This document shows positions 26,785 through 36,155 of a stretch of 64,000 nt of DNA, one piece after another. The translations under genes were made by a program, and so were the position numbers. This DNA comes from Clostridiales bacterium (GTDB lineage Bacteria > Bacillota > Clostridia > Oscillospirales > Oscillospiraceae): the NCBI GenBank assembly GCA_012719035.1, contig JAAYBD010000012.1, forward strand, positions 1 to 64,000, written 5' to 3'. Position 1 is the stretch's first letter. Each line of letters starts with the position of its first letter. The notes below the pieces were generated by a model that was not told where the DNA came from, made no database searches, and saw only the letters and a program-made list of their open reading frames with translations.

Positions 26785-27099
26785 ATGAAATTATTGATTG
26801 CGGTTACAAGCAAATCGGACGCGCCCAATGTTGCGAGCGCGATGTCTAAGGCAGGTTATCCTTCTACGATCGTGGATAGCTACGGAGGATTTCTAAAACA
26901 AGAGAATGCCGTTATATTTTCCGGCATTGATGATACGAAGGTCGGCGAGGTAATGAAGATAGTTAAGGACAATACATCGGGAGGCATGGTTGAAGTTCCT
27001 CCGGATGCTTCGTTCGGAGATTTCAAGCTGCCAAAGCGTGTCAAAAAAGGAAAAGCGGTCGTTTTTGTTTCGGATGTTGAGCAATTTGTACGTCTATGA
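26785..27099 (+). CDS. darA: Cyclic-di-AMP receptor DarA/PstA
   Basis: A 104-residue PII-like signalling protein (YaaQ family) that binds c-di-AMP. Recognisable segments are MKLLIAVTSKSDA, YPSTIVDSYGGFLKQENAVIFSGID and GKAVVFVSDVEQF. It starts behind GGGAGG. It overlaps holB by ATGA, and the darA-holB-ricT order is conserved in Firmicutes. Confidence 0.92.
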   Translation: MKLLIAVTSKSDAPNVASAMSKAGYPSTIVDSYGGFLKQENAVIFSGIDDTKVGEVMKIVKDNTSGGMVEVPPDASFGDFKLPKRVKKGKAVVFVSDVEQFVRL

Positions 27100-27872
27100 A
27101 TATCAATAAGGTAATAAATAAAAATGCTCATGCTTATATTATCTCTTCGCCGGATGCCGATGTAAGAGAGAAAATGGCTCTGGAGCTTGCCTGCGCGTTT
27201 ATCTGTGAAAAAGACGGGCAGATTCCATGCTTGGAATGTGTGTGCTGCAAAAATGTACTTGCGGGTTTTCATCCCGATGTGACGGAGATTTCCCGCAAAA
27301 CCGATGACAAGGGAAAGACTAAGCGTGAGATTCAGGTGGATCAGATAAGGCAGATGGCAGCTGATGCGTATGTTCGTCCTCAGCAGGCGGAAAAGAAGAT
27401 TTATATTATCAAAGATGCCGGGTATATGAATATATCTGCGCAGAATGCCGCCCTGAAGATACTTGAGGAGCCGCCTTCATATGTCATTTTCATTTTATGT
27501 ACCGATAGTGCGGAGGTTCTTCTTGATACTATCCGCTCACGCTGTGTGACCATCCGCGCCGAAGGGGAAACAGAAGGCGGGGAGAGCAAGAGTGCTTTAG
27601 AATATATTTCCCTTGCGGCGAAAAAAGATTTAGCGGGGCTGTGTATGTTTTTCGGGAAAAATGAATCGATCGATACTGAGCAAATGAGTGCTTTTATCGG
27701 TGAAGTCAGATTCTGCCTGAACAACGTTATATGCCTTAAAAAAAATTATGAGGGACTTACCCGAAGTGATGCGGTTCGCCTTTTGTCGCTATTCGAGAGG
27801 GCAGACGGGTATATGCGTTTGAATGTCGGCGTAAAACATATCTTGGGTATGCTTTGCGTTTTGACAATTTGA
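27096..27872 (+). CDS. holB: DNA polymerase III delta-prime subunit
   Basis: Clamp-loader subunit of 258 residues, short for the family (about 320). It has the zinc-binding cysteines CEKDGQIPCLECVCCK, KIYIIKDAGYMNISAQNAALKILEEPPSYVIFILCT, and the arginine-finger region TIRSRC. The usual Walker A (GPxGxGKT) is replaced by SSPDADVREKM, so this subunit should not bind ATP. The identity rests on the sensor and zinc motifs and on its position between darA and ricT. Confidence 0.88.
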   Translation: MNINKVINKNAHAYIISSPDADVREKMALELACAFICEKDGQIPCLECVCCKNVLAGFHPDVTEISRKTDDKGKTKREIQVDQIRQMAADAYVRPQQAEKKIYIIKDAGYMNISAQNAALKILEEPPSYVIFILCTDSAEVLLDTIRSRCVTIRAEGETEGGESKSALEYISLAAKKDLAGLCMFFGKNESIDTEQMSAFIGEVRFCLNNVICLKKNYEGLTRSDAVRLLSLFERADGYMRLNVGVKHILGMLCVLTI

Positions 27873-27886
27873 AATGAGGAGAAAAC

Positions 27887-29155
27887 TTGACAGAAGTAGT
27901 AAGCATAAAATTTAACAGCCATGGAAAGTCATATTATTTTGACCCCAACGGGGTCGAAGTGAGACAGGGCGATAAAGTTATAGTTGAAACCGCAAAGGGG
28001 CTTGATATAGGAGAATGCGCGGTCAGCGCTCACTATGTGACTGACGAGAGCATTATTCCGCCTCTCAGACCGGTTATCAGAACCGCAACTGAAGAAGATC
28101 TTCAGATTGCTGCCCAAAACAAAGAGCGTGAAAAAGAAGCCTTTGAAATATGCAAAGATAAAATTGCGGCACATGGGCTTGACATGAAGCTTGTGGACGT
28201 AGAGTGCGGGTTTGAGGGAAACAAGATATTGTTCTTCTTTACAGCGGACGGCAGAGTGGATTTTCGTGACCTTGTCAAGGACTTGGCCGCTGTGTTCCGT
28301 ACTCGCATAGAACTGCGGCAAATCGGAGTCCGCGATGAGACTAAGATGCTCGGCGGTCTTGGGATTTGCGGCAGACCTTATTGTTGCAATCAATTTTTGA
28401 ACGATTTCCAGCCAGTTTCAACAAAAATGGCTAAGACACAATCAATGTCGCTGAACCCAACCAAGATATCGGGAAGCTGCGGAAGGCTTATGTGCTGCCT
28501 TAGATATGAGCAGGACGCCTATGAGGATTTACTCAAGAACATACCTAAAAACGGCGCTTTCGTGCAGACTGCGCATGGTTATGGGAATGTTGTCCAGACG
28601 AATGTCCTCAGGCAAAAAGTCAAGGTCCGTATTGATGATGACGGAGAAGATGAAATCAAGGTTTTTGACGTTTCGGAGGTCGCAACTGTTCCGGGTGGAA
28701 GACCAAAACCGGGTGACCCTGTGCCTTATGTGCTGAACAGCATAGAAAAAGAGGCGGAAGAAACTGAACCTGAGGAAGATCCATGGGAAGCGCCATCGCT
28801 TTTCGCAGAGGAATCCGGCGTGCGTTCGCAGAAAAAAGACAAAGGCGAGGAGGATATTCGTCCAGACAGCGAAGCCCTTAAACCGGAAGTCCGAAAGCGC
28901 GAGCCTAACAGACTTAAAATCCAGCACAATAGCGGGAAAAACCGTTCTCAATCCAATGATAAATCAGAGGCAAAGCACGGAAACCTGCTTGCCGCGCAAG
29001 TCATAAAACCGAAGGATATACGAACCCATAATTCGCCGAAACAGCAGCAAAATGGCGACACACCAAACAAGGCGAAGGAAAAACAGCCAAACCAAAATAA
29101 GAATAAAAAACGCTATTACAAACCCAAGCCTAAAAAAGATAACCAGACGAAATAA
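27887..29155 (+). CDS. ricT: PSP1-domain regulatory protein RicT (YaaT)
   Basis: A 422-residue member of the RicT/YaaT family, part of the iron-sulfur RicAFT complex that promotes RNA maturation and sporulation in Bacillus. The PSP1 core (1-265) has the cysteines in GGLGICGRPYCCNQFL and SGSCGRLMCCLRYE. The C-terminal 150 residues form a disordered tail rich in Lys, Asn, Gln and Glu that the Bacillus protein (about 275 residues) lacks. TTG start 27887 with GAGGA upstream. Confidence 0.92.
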   Translation: MTEVVSIKFNSHGKSYYFDPNGVEVRQGDKVIVETAKGLDIGECAVSAHYVTDESIIPPLRPVIRTATEEDLQIAAQNKEREKEAFEICKDKIAAHGLDMKLVDVECGFEGNKILFFFTADGRVDFRDLVKDLAAVFRTRIELRQIGVRDETKMLGGLGICGRPYCCNQFLNDFQPVSTKMAKTQSMSLNPTKISGSCGRLMCCLRYEQDAYEDLLKNIPKNGAFVQTAHGYGNVVQTNVLRQKVKVRIDDDGEDEIKVFDVSEVATVPGGRPKPGDPVPYVLNSIEKEAEETEPEEDPWEAPSLFAEESGVRSQKKDKGEEDIRPDSEALKPEVRKREPNRLKIQHNSGKNRSQSNDKSEAKHGNLLAAQVIKPKDIRTHNSPKQQQNGDTPNKAKEKQPNQNKNKKRYYKPKPKKDNQTK

Positions 29156-29157
29156 AA

Positions 29158-29204
29158 ACATCCCCGCAGGAAGCTTGTACCAGCTTACGCGGGGATGTTT
29201 TTTC
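29158..29204 (+). terminator. Bidirectional terminator between ricT and fakA
   Basis: ACATCCCCGC (29158-29167) pairs with GCGGGGATGT (29189-29198), with an inner AAGCT/AGCTT pairing, followed by TTTTTT and preceded by A-rich sequence. It lies between convergent genes. Confidence 0.9.
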
Positions 29205-29217
29205 CGCAAATTCTCTC

Positions 29218-30864
29218 TTATTCCGCGGAAATCATATAATAATACACCGGCTGACCGCCGTTTATTACGCTTAGTTCGGCTGAGCTGTGTTTATCCGATA
29301 GAATATTGCTGACGCTCTGTGCGTCCTCTGCTGAGACATCCTCGCCGTAATATACGGTTATAAACTCGGGGTTGATGCTGAGGAGCTCGTCTGCAAGTTT
29401 GCCCATGAGGACGTTTACATCGGCGTTGCTGCCAAGCAGCGCACCATCAAGCAGACCAAGGTATTCACCGGATTTGATTTCATGACCGTCAAAATCGGAA
29501 TCCCTTGCGGCATAAGTGATGAGTGCAGTGTGGACACCTTGTATCGCCGAGTTTGCGCTTTCGATTATATCTTCTTCACTTTGGCTGTACGTATCCATGC
29601 TGAGCATGGCAGATACACCCTGGGGAACGGTGATTGTGGGTATAACGATAACCTTTTTCTCAGTAAGCGGTATGCATTGTTCTGCCGCCATGATAATGTT
29701 TTTGTTGTTGGGGAAAACAAAAACAGTTTTGGCGGGAGTGCCTTCGATAGCTGTAAGTATGTCATCTGTAGAGGGGTTCATGGTTTGCCCCCCGGTTACG
29801 ATTTTATCTGTTCCAAGCTCTGCGAATAAATCCGCCATTCCCTGCCCCGCACATACAACTACAGTGCCGAAGTCCTTTTCCGGCTCAGCGGTTTTTTTCG
29901 GGCGCTCATCTTCTTCGTTGGCGGCTCCGTCGGCAAGTTCCGAATGCTGCTCGCGCATATTCTCTATTTTTACTTTCAGCAGTCCGCCATAGGTCAGCGC
30001 CTCCGTCAGAACAAGACCGGGGTCGTTTGTATGGACATGAGTTTTAATTATTTCCTCATCATCGACAACCACAACGCTGTCTCCCATGTTTTGCAGGTAT
30101 GCTCTGAGTAAATCGGCAGATTTTTCGTTTTCTCTTCCGACAATGAACTCTGTGCAGTAAGTGAAAGTAATGTCTCCCGTATCAAAGCGGGAAAAGTCTG
30201 CCGATTCGTTGATTTCGGTCAGGTCGACATTATAGGATTCGGGAGTGACCTCACCGCGCAAAGAGGCAAGCATTGCCTCAAGAATAACAACATAGCCTTT
30301 GCCGCCGGCATCAACAACCCCCGCTTTTTTCAAAACAGGGTTTATATTCACTGTTTCGGCAAGAGCGTCTTTTGCAGATTCAAGAGCGCAGGATAATAGA
30401 AGCTCTATATCGCTGCCTGTTTCCGCAAAGTCGGAAGCGGCGGCTGCCGACAGGCGGGATACCGTCAAAATCGTACCCTCTGCCGGCTTCATAACGGCAT
30501 TGTAGGCAGCTTCGACGCCCTCGTTCATCGCAAGGGCAAAATCATAGGCATCGCAGGTTTCCTTGCCTTTTAAAACCTTTGAAAGACCGCGAAACAAAAG
30601 GGAAAGAATGACGCCTGAATTCCCGCGTGCTCCGCGAAGAAGAGCGTTGGCGGCGCATTTAGCGACCTCGCCGACACCCTGAGGATTCTTTCGTTTCAGT
30701 TCGGCTGAGGCCGCACCCATTGTCATGCTCATATTTGTGCCCGTGTCGCCATCGGGAACGGGGAAAACATTCAGTTCGTTTATTTGCTGCTTATTTACTT
30801 CTAATGCAGCGGCAGCGCAGAGCAGCATATTTGTGAATGCAGCACTGTCTATTGTCTCTCTCAA
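29218..30864 (-). CDS. fakA: DAK2-domain fatty acid kinase FakA (YloV family)
   Basis: ATP-binding subunit of the bacterial fatty-acid kinase. The N-terminal DAK2 domain has LNVFPVPDGDTGTNMSMTMGA with the Mg-binding aspartates, GNSGVILSLLFRG and GAGGKGYV-like DAGGKGYVVILE. A DegV-like C-terminal half follows (about 330-548). I chose TTG 30864 (548 residues), seven bases after GGAGGTG; the frame is open further upstream. It is next to the YloU-like gene on the same strand, the usual pair. A separate FakB lipid-binding protein is not visible here. Confidence 0.92.
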   Translation of the reverse strand: MRETIDSAAFTNMLLCAAAALEVNKQQINELNVFPVPDGDTGTNMSMTMGAASAELKRKNPQGVGEVAKCAANALLRGARGNSGVILSLLFRGLSKVLKGKETCDAYDFALAMNEGVEAAYNAVMKPAEGTILTVSRLSAAAASDFAETGSDIELLLSCALESAKDALAETVNINPVLKKAGVVDAGGKGYVVILEAMLASLRGEVTPESYNVDLTEINESADFSRFDTGDITFTYCTEFIVGRENEKSADLLRAYLQNMGDSVVVVDDEEIIKTHVHTNDPGLVLTEALTYGGLLKVKIENMREQHSELADGAANEEDERPKKTAEPEKDFGTVVVCAGQGMADLFAELGTDKIVTGGQTMNPSTDDILTAIEGTPAKTVFVFPNNKNIIMAAEQCIPLTEKKVIVIPTITVPQGVSAMLSMDTYSQSEEDIIESANSAIQGVHTALITYAARDSDFDGHEIKSGEYLGLLDGALLGSNADVNVLMGKLADELLSINPEFITVYYGEDVSAEDAQSVSNILSDKHSSAELSVINGGQPVYYYMISAE

Positions 30865-31049
30865 AATAAAACACCTCCGGGGAAGAAATGAACGGGCAGC
30901 GCCCGATTTCAAAACGGAGCCTGATTCCGGAAATACTACCAAATTTGCGGGAATTTGAGGGGACGTCGTTTTATGCGGAATGCCCCATATCGCCGTTTTG
31001 CGGTGTACGCCGGATTATAAACAAGCTCAGTGTGAAAGACAGTCAAAAT

Positions 31050-31403
31050 TCAGCTTATCAGCATAGAATCAACATAAACGTCAACATTTTTTACGGGGAC
31101 ACCCGTTGCTTTAGAAACCTTATAGCTGACCTCGTTCATAATGCTCCCGGCAAGAACCTTTATGTTGACACCGTGGTCAACAACAATGTGAAGAGCAATT
31201 GAAACGCTGCCGTCTTCGTTGAAGCTGACACCGACACCCTTTGACATCGACTCTCTTCGGAGCAGATGGACAAGTCCATCGGTTTTAGAGCGCGCTCCCA
31301 TGCCCTTGACACCAAAGCAGTTTGTTGCTGCGTCACCAGCGATATTTGTGAACACATCGCTGGTGATGCTTATCATACCAAGATCGTTTTCTATTTTCAC
31401 CAT
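31050..31403 (-). CDS. Asp23/Gls24 family protein (YloU-like)
   Basis: A 117-residue envelope-stress-associated protein of the Asp23/Gls24 family, with GMISITSDVFTNIAGDAATNCFGVKGM and the beta-strand pattern SVSIALHIVVDHGVNIKVLAGSIMNEV. ATG 31403 is behind GAAAGGAG; the frame is open upstream to 31478 without a site. It precedes fakA by 185 bases on the minus strand, as yloU precedes yloV in Bacillus. Confidence 0.92.
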   Translation of the reverse strand: MVKIENDLGMISITSDVFTNIAGDAATNCFGVKGMGARSKTDGLVHLLRRESMSKGVGVSFNEDGSVSIALHIVVDHGVNIKVLAGSIMNEVSYKVSKATGVPVKNVDVYVDSMLIS

Positions 31404-31616
31404 GATGCCGGCTCCTTTCTTATAATGAAATGCTTCCTCAATAAGGGAAGTTAAGACCTTATCGGAATACCAATTCATCAGAACGTTTAGTAATTATACC
31501 CCGAAAGATTGAAAAGCACAAGAATATTTTTAACTCCCTTGGAAAACATTACATACATTTCATATATTTCTTTTATACGTTAAAGCAAAAAGAATGGAGA
31601 ATTATAGCGTATAGAC

Positions 31617-31660
31617 TGTAAATTCCGATAGTTTACAAGCTATCAACATCATGGTAGAAT
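31617..31660 (+). promoter_or_regulatory. Promoter and inverted repeat upstream of nifJ
   Basis: A -35 TTTACA (31632-31637) and a -10 TAGAAT (31655-31660) are spaced by 17 bases. The -35 is the right arm of TGTAAA-N9-TTTACA (left arm 31617-31622), so a regulator may bind here. The leader before the nifJ ATG is about 100 bases. The rest of 31404-31768 is AT-rich with no gene visible. Confidence 0.55.
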
Positions 31661-31768
31661 ATTCTATAACAATGTGAATTTCTGTCAAGATACAGAGTAA
31701 ACTAAGCTCATACCGATTGCACAGTCAGAAAAAATCCATACACCTATTCTTTTCAAGGAGATGACAAC

Positions 31769-34700
31769 ATGGCAAGAAAGCTGAAAACAATGGACGGCAA
31801 CAATGCCGCAGCCCATGTCTCATATGCGTTCTCGGAGGTCGCCGCCATTTACCCGATAACACCATCATCGACAATGGCGGAATATGCGGATAAATGGTCA
31901 GCGGCAGGACAAAAAAATATTTTCGGTCAGCCCGTCAACGTTATCGAAATGCAGTCTGAAGGCGGCGCGGCAGGTGCTGTGCACGGCAGCCTGACGGCGG
32001 GTGCGCTGACAACGACCTATACGGCTTCGCAGGGGCTTCTGCTAATGATCCCCAATATGTACAAAATAGCCGGAGAAATGCTTCCCGCAGTTATCCATGT
32101 TTCCGCACGTACAATTGCAACCCATGCTCTTTCAATTTTCGGAGATCACTCCGATATCTACGCATGCAGACAGACCGGTTTTTCGATGCTCTGTTCCAAC
32201 AGCCCCCAGGAGGCTATGGATCTCGGCGCTGTCGCCCACCTCTCAGCTATACGCGCAAGCATGCCTGTTCTCCATTTCTTTGACGGCTTCCGCACTTCAC
32301 ACGAGATGCAGAAGATCGAAGTATGGGATTATGATGAGCTTGCCGAAATGGTCGATCATGACGCGATCACCTCTTTCCGCGAGAAAGCAAACAGCCCCGC
32401 AAATCCGACTACCCGAGGCACAGCACAGAACGGCGATATTTTCTTCCAAGTGCGTGAGGCGGGCAACCAGAAGCACGCAGCCATCCCCGATGTAGTTGAA
32501 GATTATATGAATCAGGTCAATTCGCGCATAGGCACGGATTATAAGCTTTTCAACTATTATGGTGCTCCGGATGCAACGCATGTCATCATTGCAATGGGCA
32601 GCGTCTGTGAAGCTGCGGAAGAGGTCGTCGATTACCTGAACGCGAAAGGCGACAAGGTGGGTCTTGTAAAAGTCCGTCTTTATCGTCCCTTCTCTGTGAA
32701 ACACCTTGTTTCCGCTATTCCCGATACAGTAAAGACTATCGGCGTTCTTGACCGCACCAAGGAACCCGGCGCTCCCGGAGAACCCTTGTATCTGGACGTT
32801 GTAACAGCACTCGCGGGAACGAAATTCCGTGATATTCCCGTTTTCGGCGGACGCTACGGGCTTTCATCAAAGGATGTTACTCCCGGAACCATCATCTCCG
32901 CATATCGCAATATCCAGTCTGCGGAACCGAAGAACAGCTTTACAGTTGGAATCGTGGACGATGTTACCGGTCTTTCCATTCCGATTACCGAAGAACCGGA
33001 TACCACCCCCGGGGACACTATTTCCTGTAAGTTCTGGGGTCTTGGTTCCGACGGTACCGTAGGAGCGAACAAGAACAGCATAAAAATTATAGGTGACCAC
33101 ACCGATTTGAAGGCTCAGGCATATTTCCAGTATGACTCGAAAAAATCAGGCGGCGTTACCATAAGTCACTTGCGCTTCGGCAAGAGCAATATAAAATCCA
33201 CATATTTTGTTTCAAAGGCTAATTTTGTTGCCTGCCATAACCCGTCTTATCTTGACCATTTTGATATGGTTCAGGACGTTAAGCCCGGCGGAGCCTTCCT
33301 TATAAACTGCTCTTATGACATTGATACCCTTTCCGAGCATCTGTCCGCTTCCGCGAAAAAATATATAGCGGACAATAAGGTTCGTATTTATACGATAGAC
33401 GCCATTGAAATTGCACGTGAGATCGGCTTGGGCAATAAGACCAACGCGATTTTGCAGGCAGCTTTCTTCAAACTGGCAAAGATACTGCCCGAAGAAGAAG
33501 CCGTTGCCTATATGAAGGAAGCTATCCGCACGACCTACGGGCGCAAGGGCGAAAAGATCGTCAATATGAACCTTGAGGCTATTGACGCAGGCATCGAGAA
33601 GGTTAAGGAACTTGCGGTTCCTGCCGATTGGTCGAATCCGCCGGCGGACGCACCAAAAACAGCTCCCGAAGGCGGGCTTGACCATGCCAAGGATTTTGTT
33701 GAGAACATCCTTGTACCCGTAAATTGTATGCGCGGCGATAAGCTGCCTGTATCCACCTTTATGGATATTGCAAACGGAACTGTTCCCAACGGAACCTCCG
33801 CTTTTGAAAAGCGCTGCATTGCTGTCGATGTTCCCGAATGGATACCTGAAAACTGCATCCAATGCAACCAGTGCTCATTCGTTTGCCCGCACTCTGTTAT
33901 CCGACCCTTCGTTTTCAACGCCGAGGAGCTGAAAGGCGCGCCCGAGGACACTGTGACAGTTCCCATGAAGGGCAAAGGCTGCGAGGAATATCAGTTTGCT
34001 ATCGTACCCAGCGTTATGGACTGCACAGGCTGCGGAAGCTGCGTTAATGTCTGCCCTGCCAAGGAAAAGGCGCTTAAAATGGTTCCTCTTGGAGAGCGGA
34101 TGCACGATCAGGAAGTTTACAATTACGCTTACAAGAATGTCTCCGAAAAAGAACTTCCCTTTGCAGAGAACACAATCAAGGGCAGCCAGTTCAAGGCTCC
34201 GCTGCTTGAGTTCTCCGGCGCCTGCGCAGGCTGCGGTGAAACACCTTATGCAAAGCTTGTAACCCAGCTTTTCGGCGACAGGATGTATATTGCGAACGCT
34301 ACGGGCTGCTCGTCTATCTGGGGCGGTTCAGAGCCGAGCTTCCCCTATACTAAGAACAAAGAGGGCCGCGGTCCCGCTTGGGCAAACTCTCTGTTTGAGG
34401 ACAACGCCGAGTTTGGCTTTGGTATGCTGAACGCCGTTAAGCAGCGCAGAAAGGCACTTGTCGCCGCTGCTGAAAGCCTCGCTGAAAACGGCCCCTGCAA
34501 GGAAGCTGCGGCAAAGTGGCTCTCCATAAAGGACGACCCGAAGACAGGAAAAACTGCCGGAGAAGAACTTCTTTCTCTGTGCCGCAAGAATATGGATAAC
34601 GCAGACTGCAGAATCGTTGCAGAGCACAATGAACTTCTCTTGAAGCCCAGCTTCTGGGTGTTCGGCGGAGACGGATGGGCATATGATATCGGCTACGGCG

Positions 34701-35293
34701 GACTTGACCATGTCCTTGCAGCGGGTGAGAACATCAACGTCCTTGTATTCGACACCGAGCTTTACAGCAACACCGGCGGGCAGGCTTCCAAGGCAACGCC
34801 TACAGGTGCAGTTGCCCAGTTTGCTGCAGCAGGTAAAGCAATAAAGAAAAAAGATCTTGCCCAGATTGCCATGTCATATGGGTATATCTATGTTGCTCAG
34901 GTCTGCATGGGTGCAAATTATCAGCAGACGCTGAATGCAATACTTGAAGCTGAAAGCTATGACGGACCTTCTCTTATCATCGCCTATTCTCCCTGCATCA
35001 ACCACGGCAACAAGAACGGCATGGGCAAGTCTATAGCAACCGAGAAGCAGGCTGTTGAAGCGGGATACTGGAATATGTTCCGCTATGACCCGCGTCTTGA
35101 GCAGCCCCTGTCACTCGACAGCAAACCCGCAACGGCGAGCTATCAGGACTTCATCATGAACGAGGTTCGCTACTCATCGCTGAAGCTTGGCTTCCCGGAG
35201 CGCGCTGAAGAGCTGTTTGCAAAAGCAGAGGAAAGCGCAAAGCAAAAATATGAAAGGCTTGTTCGCCAAAAGGAGCTTTTTGAGAACAGGTAA
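31769..35293 (+). CDS. nifJ: Pyruvate:ferredoxin (flavodoxin) oxidoreductase
   Basis: A single-chain enzyme of 1174 residues that converts pyruvate and CoA to acetyl-CoA, CO2 and reduced ferredoxin. The N-terminal domain has YPITPSSTMAE and the CoA region. Two [4Fe-4S] motifs are CIQCNQCSFVCP (about 696) and CTGCGSCVNVCP (about 751). A third cluster is bound through CAGCGETPYAK (about 818). The thiamine-diphosphate motif is GGDGWAYDIGYGGLDHV (about 967). It stands alone between a promoter and a strong terminator and indicates anaerobic metabolism. Confidence 0.98.
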   Translation: MARKLKTMDGNNAAAHVSYAFSEVAAIYPITPSSTMAEYADKWSAAGQKNIFGQPVNVIEMQSEGGAAGAVHGSLTAGALTTTYTASQGLLLMIPNMYKIAGEMLPAVIHVSARTIATHALSIFGDHSDIYACRQTGFSMLCSNSPQEAMDLGAVAHLSAIRASMPVLHFFDGFRTSHEMQKIEVWDYDELAEMVDHDAITSFREKANSPANPTTRGTAQNGDIFFQVREAGNQKHAAIPDVVEDYMNQVNSRIGTDYKLFNYYGAPDATHVIIAMGSVCEAAEEVVDYLNAKGDKVGLVKVRLYRPFSVKHLVSAIPDTVKTIGVLDRTKEPGAPGEPLYLDVVTALAGTKFRDIPVFGGRYGLSSKDVTPGTIISAYRNIQSAEPKNSFTVGIVDDVTGLSIPITEEPDTTPGDTISCKFWGLGSDGTVGANKNSIKIIGDHTDLKAQAYFQYDSKKSGGVTISHLRFGKSNIKSTYFVSKANFVACHNPSYLDHFDMVQDVKPGGAFLINCSYDIDTLSEHLSASAKKYIADNKVRIYTIDAIEIAREIGLGNKTNAILQAAFFKLAKILPEEEAVAYMKEAIRTTYGRKGEKIVNMNLEAIDAGIEKVKELAVPADWSNPPADAPKTAPEGGLDHAKDFVENILVPVNCMRGDKLPVSTFMDIANGTVPNGTSAFEKRCIAVDVPEWIPENCIQCNQCSFVCPHSVIRPFVFNAEELKGAPEDTVTVPMKGKGCEEYQFAIVPSVMDCTGCGSCVNVCPAKEKALKMVPLGERMHDQEVYNYAYKNVSEKELPFAENTIKGSQFKAPLLEFSGACAGCGETPYAKLVTQLFGDRMYIANATGCSSIWGGSEPSFPYTKNKEGRGPAWANSLFEDNAEFGFGMLNAVKQRRKALVAAAESLAENGPCKEAAAKWLSIKDDPKTGKTAGEELLSLCRKNMDNADCRIVAEHNELLLKPSFWVFGGDGWAYDIGYGGLDHVLAAGENINVLVFDTELYSNTGGQASKATPTGAVAQFAAAGKAIKKKDLAQIAMSYGYIYVAQVCMGANYQQTLNAILEAESYDGPSLIIAYSPCINHGNKNGMGKSIATEKQAVEAGYWNMFRYDPRLEQPLSLDSKPATASYQDFIMNEVRYSSLKLGFPERAEELFAKAEESAKQKYERLVRQKELFENR

Positions 35294-35339
35294 CTGAAGT
35301 TTATAAAGGTGTTCTGATTTGGACACTGAAAACCAAAGG

Positions 35340-35371
35340 GCGCCGCCGGCTTTTGCCGGCGGCGCTTTTTT
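35340..35371 (+). terminator. Intrinsic terminator after nifJ
   Basis: A perfect 11-bp GC stem GCGCCGCCGGC / GCCGGCGGCGC (35340-35350 with 35355-35365) with loop TTTT is followed by TTTTTT. Confidence 0.95.
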
Positions 35372-35380
35372 AATACGACA

Positions 35381-35992
35381 CTATTCTTTGAATTTTTCTG
35401 CTTTTGCCAAACGCTTGCGCGCTTCCTTCGTCAGGAGCTTTTCTGCCGGGATTTTTATGATTTTGTCCGGAAAACAATTATCGTAACTGGAGACAGCGGT
35501 GGAGCTTTCTTCAATATCGGGATACAAGCGGCAAAAAACACCTTCATAGGGGGGGATTATTTTTCCGCCCCGCCTGTAAAAGCGCATAGTACGCAGGTCG
35601 CCTTTTCCGGTAAGTTTATATAAGCTTTCCCTTAAAACCCAGATATCAAAAAAGGTGAGTCCCGCCAGCTCTCCGGGAGTTGCGAGTTTTTCAATCGTTG
35701 ACTGCTTAATGAATCTGTGGGTTTCGGTATCTACACCGACAGGCTGCTCCGAGAGGGCGCAGAGAACATGAGTTTTGCTGTGACTGATTGAAAAATGATA
35801 TTCCGGATCGTCAGAAGAAAAAGGCTTGCCTGAAAGAAGTCTTATTATTTTCGGGAGCGGCTTGCCCGCATAGTCATCGTAAGCTGCCGCCAAAAGAGAA
35901 ACACCGAAGGCCGAGCCGCGGTTTCCGCTTAAAGGCGGATATAAAGCGTCTTTTTCGTCAATACCTCGTATGTCTGCATAGTAAAGCTTCAT
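35381..35992 (-). CDS. 4'-phosphopantetheinyl transferase superfamily protein
   Basis: A 203-residue Sfp-like enzyme that would transfer phosphopantetheine from CoA to carrier proteins. The motifs are YHFSISHSKTHVLCALSEQPVGVDTE (substrate and Mg site, about 80-105) and a divergent WVLRESLYKLTGKG in place of the usual W-x-x-K-E-A. The start is at 35992 with GAGGTG six bases upstream. It is slightly short for the Sfp group (about 225) and may serve the acyl carrier protein at 25.2 kb. Confidence 0.82.
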   Translation of the reverse strand: MKLYYADIRGIDEKDALYPPLSGNRGSAFGVSLLAAAYDDYAGKPLPKIIRLLSGKPFSSDDPEYHFSISHSKTHVLCALSEQPVGVDTETHRFIKQSTIEKLATPGELAGLTFFDIWVLRESLYKLTGKGDLRTMRFYRRGGKIIPPYEGVFCRLYPDIEESSTAVSSYDNCFPDKIIKIPAEKLLTKEARKRLAKAEKFKE

Positions 35993-36155
35993 GGAAATCA
36001 CCTCTGATATCTCAAAGCGATGTATAGGAATGTATGCTTGCATATTATTGTATCACAATATATTGTGATTTTGCACTACCATTTTTAAATCGAGTGTGTT
36101 ATAATAATTTAGTTAAAATGCAGGTTTTTGGATAATTTTGGGGAGGTGCGGTGAA

